Translations under genes and position numbers: made by a program
In this document: positions 7,032 through 10,747 of the stretch, one piece after another
How the letters are laid out: every line of letters starts with the position of its first letter
How positions within the stretch are numbered: position 1 is the first letter of the stretch
From: Propionibacteriaceae bacterium
Lineage (GTDB): Bacteria > Actinomycetota > Actinomycetes > Propionibacteriales > Propionibacteriaceae
Direction: 5' to 3'
NCBI GenBank assembly: GCA_030544185.1
Contig: JAUNRO010000087.1
Location: 1-10,747 of the forward strand
Length of the DNA stretch: 10,747 nucleotides
Notes under the pieces: generated by a model
The model's database searches: none
What the model saw: only the letters and a program-made list of their open reading frames with translations
What the model was told of the DNA's origin: nothing

Positions 7032-7939
7032 GTGCCGAAGCAACTGTTCTCTTCGATGCCCCGGGCCCCAGGGCTCGCCGGCGCTATCTGATCATCACGA
7101 TCGTCACGCTGCTGGTGCTGGCGGGCGCCCTCGCCGCGACGGTCTATGGCCTGCGCGTGCAGTTGGGCGCCCGCAACTGGCTCCCGTTCGTCGAGGCGCC
7201 GACGTGGACCCACTACATGATTCCGGGCCTGCTCGGCACCCTTCAGGCGGCGATCATCGCGGTCGTGCTGGCCAGCATCCTGGGCATTCTCCTCGGCGTC
7301 GGGCGCCTGTCGTCGCTGAAGGTGATCAGCATCCCGGCGGGCATCTTCGTGGAGTTCTTCCGCGCGGTGCCCGTGCTGATCATGATGCTGTTCGCCTATT
7401 ACGTCATGCTGTTCAACCAGCTGATGACCGGCTACATGCTCCTGCTGGCGTCGGTGGTCATCGGCCTCACGCTCTACAACGCCTCGGTCATCGCGGAGCT
7501 CATCCGCTCCGGAGTGCACTCGCTGCCGCGCGGCCAGGCCGAAGCCGGCCTCGCGGTCGGCCTCACTCGCGGCCAGACGCTGTCGGCCATTCAGCTCCCC
7601 CAGGCGATCCGGGCGATGCTGCCGTCGCTGGTCAGCCAGCTCGTCGTCATCCTGAAGGACAGCGCGCTGGGCTACATGATCGGGTACGCCGAGTTGCTGC
7701 GCGCGTCGCAGACGCTCGCCTCCGTCCGGGGCAACCTGATGGTGTCGTTCATCGTCGCGGGCTTCATCTTCGTGGTCCTGAACTATGGGCTGACCGGGCT
7801 CGCGCAGTGGCTCGAGCGCCGCATGTCCCGGCGTACCTCCGCCGGCGGCCAGGGCGGCGCAGCTGCCGCGCCCGTGGGGGTCACCGAGGGCGTCGTCGTG
7901 GCCGCAGCAGACTCAGCTGGCCCGGCCGACCGGCAGTGA
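7028..7939 (+). CDS. gluD: Glutamate ABC transporter, permease subunit GluD
   Basis: The second membrane subunit of the importer, 303 residues, pairing with GluC. A short cytoplasmic N-terminus with Arg-rich GPRARRRY precedes a first transmembrane helix (about 20-42). Further helices lie at about 66-92, 105-132, 136-152, 200-219 and 238-255. The EAA loop is at about 157-200 (ELIRSGVHSLPRGQAEAGLA, then VGLTRGQTLSAIQLPQAIR). FFRAVPVLIMM (110-120) is the GluD/GlnP-type counterpart of the RNTPL motif in GluC. After the last helix the protein ends in a ~40-residue low-complexity Ala/Gly/Val tail that carries no recognised motif. The ATG at 7028 overlaps the gluC stop and has no ribosome site of its own, which supports coupling. 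It converges on rny. Confidence 0.95.
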   Translation: MSAEATVLFDAPGPRARRRYLIITIVTLLVLAGALAATVYGLRVQLGARNWLPFVEAPTWTHYMIPGLLGTLQAAIIAVVLASILGILLGVGRLSSLKVISIPAGIFVEFFRAVPVLIMMLFAYYVMLFNQLMTGYMLLLASVVIGLTLYNASVIAELIRSGVHSLPRGQAEAGLAVGLTRGQTLSAIQLPQAIRAMLPSLVSQLVVILKDSALGYMIGYAELLRASQTLASVRGNLMVSFIVAGFIFVVLNYGLTGLAQWLERRMSRRTSAGGQGGAAAAPVGVTEGVVVAAADSAGPADRQ

Positions 7940-7953
7940 GGCCGCGCCCGATC

Positions 7954-7986
7954 GACGCCCCGCGACCCCAGCGATGCGGGAACGTC
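7954..7986. terminator. Weak hairpin between convergent gluD and rny
   Basis: In the 55-nt gap between the two stop codons, GACG (7954-7957) and CCCGC (7959-7963) pair with GCGGG (7976-7980) and CGTC (7983-7986). This gives a 9-bp interrupted stem with a small asymmetric bulge and a 12-nt loop. Position argues for a shared terminator. The stem is much weaker than the one at 2872-2904 and there is no T-tract. Confidence 0.35.
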
Positions 7987-7994
7987 CACCGGAC

Positions 7995-9641
7995 TCAGCG
8001 GGCGAGTTCGGTGGCGCGCGACTCGCGGACGACAGTCACGCGGATATTGCCCGGATAAGTGAGCTCTTCCTCGATCTGTTTCACGATGTCGCGAGCGAGG
8101 ATCTGGGCCTCGATGTCGTCGACGTGCTCCGGTGAGACCATGACCCGCACCTCGCGCCCGGCCTGCATGGCGAAGACCTTCTCCACCCCGGGGTGGCCGC
8201 CGGCGATCTCCTCCAGCCGCTCGAGGCGGTGCACATAGGACTCCAGGGACTCGCGCCGGGCACCGGGCCGGCTGCCGCTGATCGCGTCGCACGCCTGGGT
8301 CAGGATGGCTTCGACCGTGCGTGGCTCCACTTCGTTGTGGTGGGCCTCGATGGCATGGACGATGTCGGGGTGCTCCCCGTATTTTCGGGCGAGGTTCGCG
8401 CCGATGATCGCGTGGGTGCCCTCGACCTCGTGGGTGAGCGCCTTGCCGATGTCGTGGAGGAACGCCGCCCGCTTGCACGCCGCGACGTCGAGACGGAGTT
8501 CGGCGGCCATGACCCCGGCCAGGTGCGCACACTCGATGAGGTGCTTGAGCACGTTCTGGCCATAGGAGGTGCGATAGCGCAGCGCCCCGAGCACCGGGAT
8601 GAGCTCGGGATGCAGATCGGAGATGCCGACGTCAACGAGGGCATCCTCGGCGGCGCGTACGCACCGGTCGGCGATCCGGCCCCGGCTGCGCTCGAAGACC
8701 TCCTCGATGCGCGCGGGATGGATGCGGCCGTCAGCCACGAGCTCGGTGAGGGTGAGGCGGGCGGTCTCCCGGCGGACCGGGTCGAAGCACGACAGCAGAA
8801 CGCTGCCGGGGGTGTCGTCGATCATCACGTTGACACCGGTGATCTGCTCGAACGCGCGGATGTTGCGGCCCTCCCGGCCGATGATGCGACCCTTCATCTC
8901 ATCACCGGGCAACTCGACGGTGGACACGACCGACTCGGCGGTCTGCTCCGATGCCACCCGCTGGATGGTGGACACGATCAGGCGCTGGGCGCGGGTCTCC
9001 GCCTCCCGTTGTGCGTCGTCCTCGATCTTGCGGGCCAAGACCACACCGTTGCGGCGCGCCTCCTGCTCGATCTCACGGACGAGCTCGGCCCGGGCAGCTT
9101 CCCCTGTCAGCTCCCCGACCCGCTCGAGCTCCGCACGCCGCTCGTCTTCGCGCTCGGCGAGGTCGCGCTCCCGCGCGTCGAGCTCCCGCTGGCGTTGGTC
9201 GAGATTGCCTGCACGCTCCTCCAGCAGGTGGGCCTCGGCATCCAGACGCTCCTCGCGGACCGCGAGGCGCTGGTCACGTCGGTCGCCCGCCGCGCGCAGT
9301 TCGCGGATCTCGGCGCGCTGCAGATCCAGCTCCCGGGCAGCCTGATGCTGCTGTTGCTCGTGATCGGCCCGCGCCCGGCGCACCTCATCACGAGCCGCCT
9401 CGACCTCACGCATGAGCTCATCGGCCGTCGACCGGGTGGTCTCCGCGCGCTTCTCGGCGACGGCGCGCAGCTGGGCCAACTCCTGCTCGAGACGGGCCCG
9501 CTCCTCCTCGCGCCATTCGAGGCGCTCACGCTCGCGCTCCGCGCCTGCCTGGCGGCTGCGGCGCACCGTGAGGGACAACCCCACCGTCGCGGTCAGCACC
9601 AACCCGAGCACGACCAGCTGCAGAATCTCCCAACCGCCCAT
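7995..9641 (-). CDS. rny: Ribonuclease Y
   Basis: A membrane-anchored endoribonuclease that starts mRNA decay and processing in bacteria that have it. The product is 548 residues, slightly longer than the ~520 of Bacillus RNase Y. Domains in order: a single N-terminal membrane helix (about 5-26); a long charged coiled coil (about 33-225) rich in Arg, Glu and Ala; a KH RNA-binding domain (about 240-300) with GRIIGREGRNIRAFEQITGV (251-270); an HD metal-dependent domain with FLHDIGKA (394-401, His396-Asp397), preceded by NVLKHLIECAHLAG and followed by AHHNEVEP (433-440); and the RNase Y C-terminal domain with HPGVEKVFAMQAGREVRV (483-500) and ELTYPGNIRVTVVRE. The ATG at 9641 has GGAGG (9653-9649) 7 nt upstream. 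recX lies upstream on the same strand, separated by 195 nt carrying a promoter-like element. recA-rny adjacency is familiar from Firmicutes; here recX lies between them. Confidence 0.96.
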   Translation of the reverse strand: MGGWEILQLVVLGLVLTATVGLSLTVRRSRQAGAERERERLEWREEERARLEQELAQLRAVAEKRAETTRSTADELMREVEAARDEVRRARADHEQQQHQAARELDLQRAEIRELRAAGDRRDQRLAVREERLDAEAHLLEERAGNLDQRQRELDARERDLAEREDERRAELERVGELTGEAARAELVREIEQEARRNGVVLARKIEDDAQREAETRAQRLIVSTIQRVASEQTAESVVSTVELPGDEMKGRIIGREGRNIRAFEQITGVNVMIDDTPGSVLLSCFDPVRRETARLTLTELVADGRIHPARIEEVFERSRGRIADRCVRAAEDALVDVGISDLHPELIPVLGALRYRTSYGQNVLKHLIECAHLAGVMAAELRLDVAACKRAAFLHDIGKALTHEVEGTHAIIGANLARKYGEHPDIVHAIEAHHNEVEPRTVEAILTQACDAISGSRPGARRESLESYVHRLERLEEIAGGHPGVEKVFAMQAGREVRVMVSPEHVDDIEAQILARDIVKQIEEELTYPGNIRVTVVRESRATELAR

Positions 9642-9659
9642 GCCCGCGCCTCCGTAACC

Positions 9660-9805
9660 TCAATAACCCGCGGTCGGCGGTGTCACAGCAAGAGCACGAA
9701 CAGCGGCAGGATCACCCGTCCTGGCCGCATCGTGGTGGTCAAAGGGGCGTCCCAGCGCTGTCACGTCCTGCTCCATCACCGCAAGCGGACCGCGAGAAGT
9801 CTCAT
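9660..9805 (-). other. rny 5' leader with stacked mini-ORFs (uncertain coding)
   Basis: This stretch between rny and recX has no annotated gene. On the minus strand, an ATG at 9805, at or next to the predicted transcription start, opens a 9-codon frame (MRLLAVRLR) ending at 9776. Its TGA overlaps the ATG (TGATG) of a 38-codon frame, 9776-9660, that starts MEQDVTALGRPFDHHD and ends 18 nt before the rny ATG. In a third frame, a TTG at 9742 (or ATG at 9730) gives MTTTMRPGRVILPLFVLLL, ending at 9683. This is a hydrophobic micropeptide whose codons nearly all end in G or C. GC3 is high in the first half of the 38-codon frame and low in the second half, where the micropeptide frame takes over. These may be leader peptides, a decayed gene, or chance. 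None has a strong ribosome site. Confidence 0.25.
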
Positions 9806-9811
9806 CGCAGA

Positions 9812-9840
9812 AGGCTAAAGGGGCTGACAGCGGGTTTCAA
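9812..9840 (-). promoter_or_regulatory. Probable rny promoter
   Basis: On the minus strand, TTGAAA (9840-9835, 5/6 match to the -35 consensus) is followed by a 17-nt spacer and TAGCCT (9817-9812, TAnnnT-type -10). The -35 overlaps the recX stop codon. Transcription would start near 9806-9805, giving a leader of about 165 nt before rny. Spacing and the -35 are good and the -10 is moderate. Read-through from recX remains possible because no terminator is obvious after recX. Confidence 0.45.
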
Positions 9841-10406
9841 GGACGGGCCTCTCCTGCGTCCAAATCTTCCTCACCGAGCGGTAAGTCTCTCAGCACGGAC
9901 TGAACAATTTCGGACGAAAACCCACGCCGCGCCAGGGCGCCGGCGATCCGTCGACGCTGGACGGTCCGGTCCAGCCCGCGCACCGAGCGCAGCTTCTTCT
10001 CAGCGAGCGCCTGGGCAGCGCTGTGCTCGTCCTCAGAACTCACCCGGTCGACGGCCTCATCCACCAGCTCCCGGTCGACGCCCTTGCGCTGCAGCTCTCG
10101 CCGCAGGACCGTCCGCGACAACTGGCGGCGCTGCTGGCGGGAGTCCACCCAGGAGCGAGCGAACTCGCCGTCGTCGATCAGACCCACCTCGGCCATCCGA
10201 TCGAGCACCTCCTCGGCGGCCTCCGCCGGCACGTTCCGCCGGCGCAGGGCCTCCGCCAGCTCCTGCCGGGTGCGGGCCTGCATGGCGAGCTGGCGCAGCA
10301 CGATGGTGCGCGCCAGCTCCACAGGATCGGCATCCGGCTCCGGTGGCGCCGCGGGATCCGAGGCCCGCCGGCCCCGGGCCCGGGCCCGTCGGCCACGCTG
10401 CGGCAC
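9837..10406 (-). CDS. recX: Regulatory protein RecX
   Basis: RecX binds RecA filaments and limits RecA activity in recombination and the SOS response. The product is 189 residues. After a basic Arg-rich N-terminus (about 1-15) and a short Pro/Asp linker come three tandem three-helix RecX repeats: about 30-80 (ARTIVLRQLAMQARTRQELA, then EVLDRMAEVGLIDDGEFARS), about 85-130 (RRQLSRTVLRRELQRKGVDR) and about 130-175 (KKLRSVRGLDRTVQRRRIAG, then ARRGFSSEIV). The motif L-D-G/D-x-x-F-A-R-S-W at 77-86 is family-typical. The start is taken as the GTG at 10406, 17 nt after the recA stop, with only a weak GGCGGG ahead, so translation is probably coupled to recA and kept low. The sequence between the stop and rny is described separately. 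Confidence 0.92.
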   Translation of the reverse strand: MPQRGRRARARGRRASDPAAPPEPDADPVELARTIVLRQLAMQARTRQELAEALRRRNVPAEAAEEVLDRMAEVGLIDDGEFARSWVDSRQQRRQLSRTVLRRELQRKGVDRELVDEAVDRVSSEDEHSAAQALAEKKLRSVRGLDRTVQRRRIAGALARRGFSSEIVQSVLRDLPLGEEDLDAGEARP

Positions 10407-10423
10407 CCCGCCGCCGTCGGTGC

Positions 10424-10747
10424 TCAGAACTCGACCTCACCGGTGACCGGGTCGACCCCGGCCGGCACTTCCTCTGCCGCCGGGCCACCGACGCCGAGCT
10501 TTTCCTTGATCTTGCGCTCGATCTCGTTGGCGACCTCGGGGTTGTTGCGCAGATAGTTCCGCGCGTTCTCCTTGCCCTGGCCGAGCTGGTCGGCGTCATA
10601 GGTGAACCAGGCGCCCGCCTTGCGGATGATGCCCTGATCGACGCCCATGTCGATGAGGCTGCCCTCGCGGGAGATTCCCTGGCCATAGAGAATGTCGAAC
10701 TCCGCCTGCTTGAACGGCGGGGCGACCTTGTTCTTCACGACCTTGAC
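10424..10747 (-). CDS. recA: Recombinase RecA, C-terminal part (cut by window edge)
   Basis: The last 107 residues of RecA, the DNA-strand-exchange ATPase and SOS co-protease. The N-terminal and ATP-binding core lies outside the window. The visible part starts at [20 protein letters not shown], the end of the core domain. It continues with [17 protein letters not shown] and [20 protein letters not shown] of the C-terminal domain, then [23 protein letters not shown], and closes in an acidic tail ending GEVEF. No intein is seen in this part. recX follows after 17 nt on the same strand. Confidence 0.98.
   Translation of the reverse strand, partial: VKVVKNKVAPPFKQAEFDILYGQGISREGSLIDMGVDQGIIRKAGAWFTYDADQLGQGKENARNYLRNNPEVANEIERKIKEKLGVGGPAAEEVPAGVDPVTGEVEF

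Noticed and set aside
9105..9545. Repetitive Arg/Glu/Ala-coding DNA resembling a tandem repeat array
   Set aside because: It is the coiled-coil region of RNase Y; repetition is at the heptad and codon level, not a DNA repeat.
8193..9818. 541-codon plus-strand frame opposite rny
   Set aside because: Shadow of RNase Y; Leu/Gly/Asp-rich with no motif and no ribosome site.
1..10747. CRISPR arrays, tRNA/rRNA genes, insertion sequences, attachment sites
   Set aside because: No regularly spaced repeats, cloverleaf-like sequence, transposase or integrase motifs, or terminal inverted repeats were seen in any gap or gene.

Overview
This window is ordinary high-GC actinobacterial chromosome with strong G/C bias at third codon positions. 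The gene set and order (recA-recX-rny on one side, gluABCD in the middle, miaB-miaA-dapF-hflX on the other) resemble the conserved recA-miaB-gluABCD-dapF-hflX neighbourhood of Actinomycetota. An RNase Y gene next to recX, together with a gluABCD glutamate importer, suggests Propionibacteriales or a relative. That placement is an inference; no taxonomic marker was searched. I see no mobile element, rRNA, tRNA, CRISPR array or phage gene.

Layout by position. 1-545 (minus) is the N-terminal part of HflX, cut by the window edge. 611-1486 (minus) is dapF, and 1499-2431 (minus) is miaA, only 12 nt upstream of dapF, so the two probably share a transcript. 2576-2854 (plus) is a small gene of the MT0933-like antitoxin family, divergent from miaA and closed by a strong hairpin that also serves the convergent miaB. 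2925-4412 (minus) is miaB. 4513-7939 (plus) is a complete gluABCD operon: ATPase, lipoprotein binding protein and two permeases, with a 16-bp hairpin between gluB and gluC and an ATGA overlap between gluC and gluD. 7995-9641 (minus) is rny (RNase Y). It is preceded by about 195 nt of non-annotated leader holding a good promoter match and short stacked reading frames. 9837-10406 (minus) is recX, and 10424-10747 (minus) is the C-terminal part of recA, cut by the window edge.

Functional logic. MiaA and MiaB act in sequence on A37 of tRNAs reading UNN codons. They flank the small antitoxin-like gene, which lies on the opposite strand. GluABCD is a self-contained importer. RecA and its modulator RecX are adjacent, with RNase Y downstream in the same direction but probably driven by its own promoter.

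I did not find a convincing undescribed system. The items most worth a second look are the rny leader with its mini-ORFs and hydrophobic micropeptide, the orphan antitoxin-like gene with an operator-like palindrome upstream, the gluB-gluC hairpin, the ambiguous gluA start with an embedded -10-like element, and a tyrosine-specific codon anomaly (TAT favoured over TAC in an otherwise C-ending genome).
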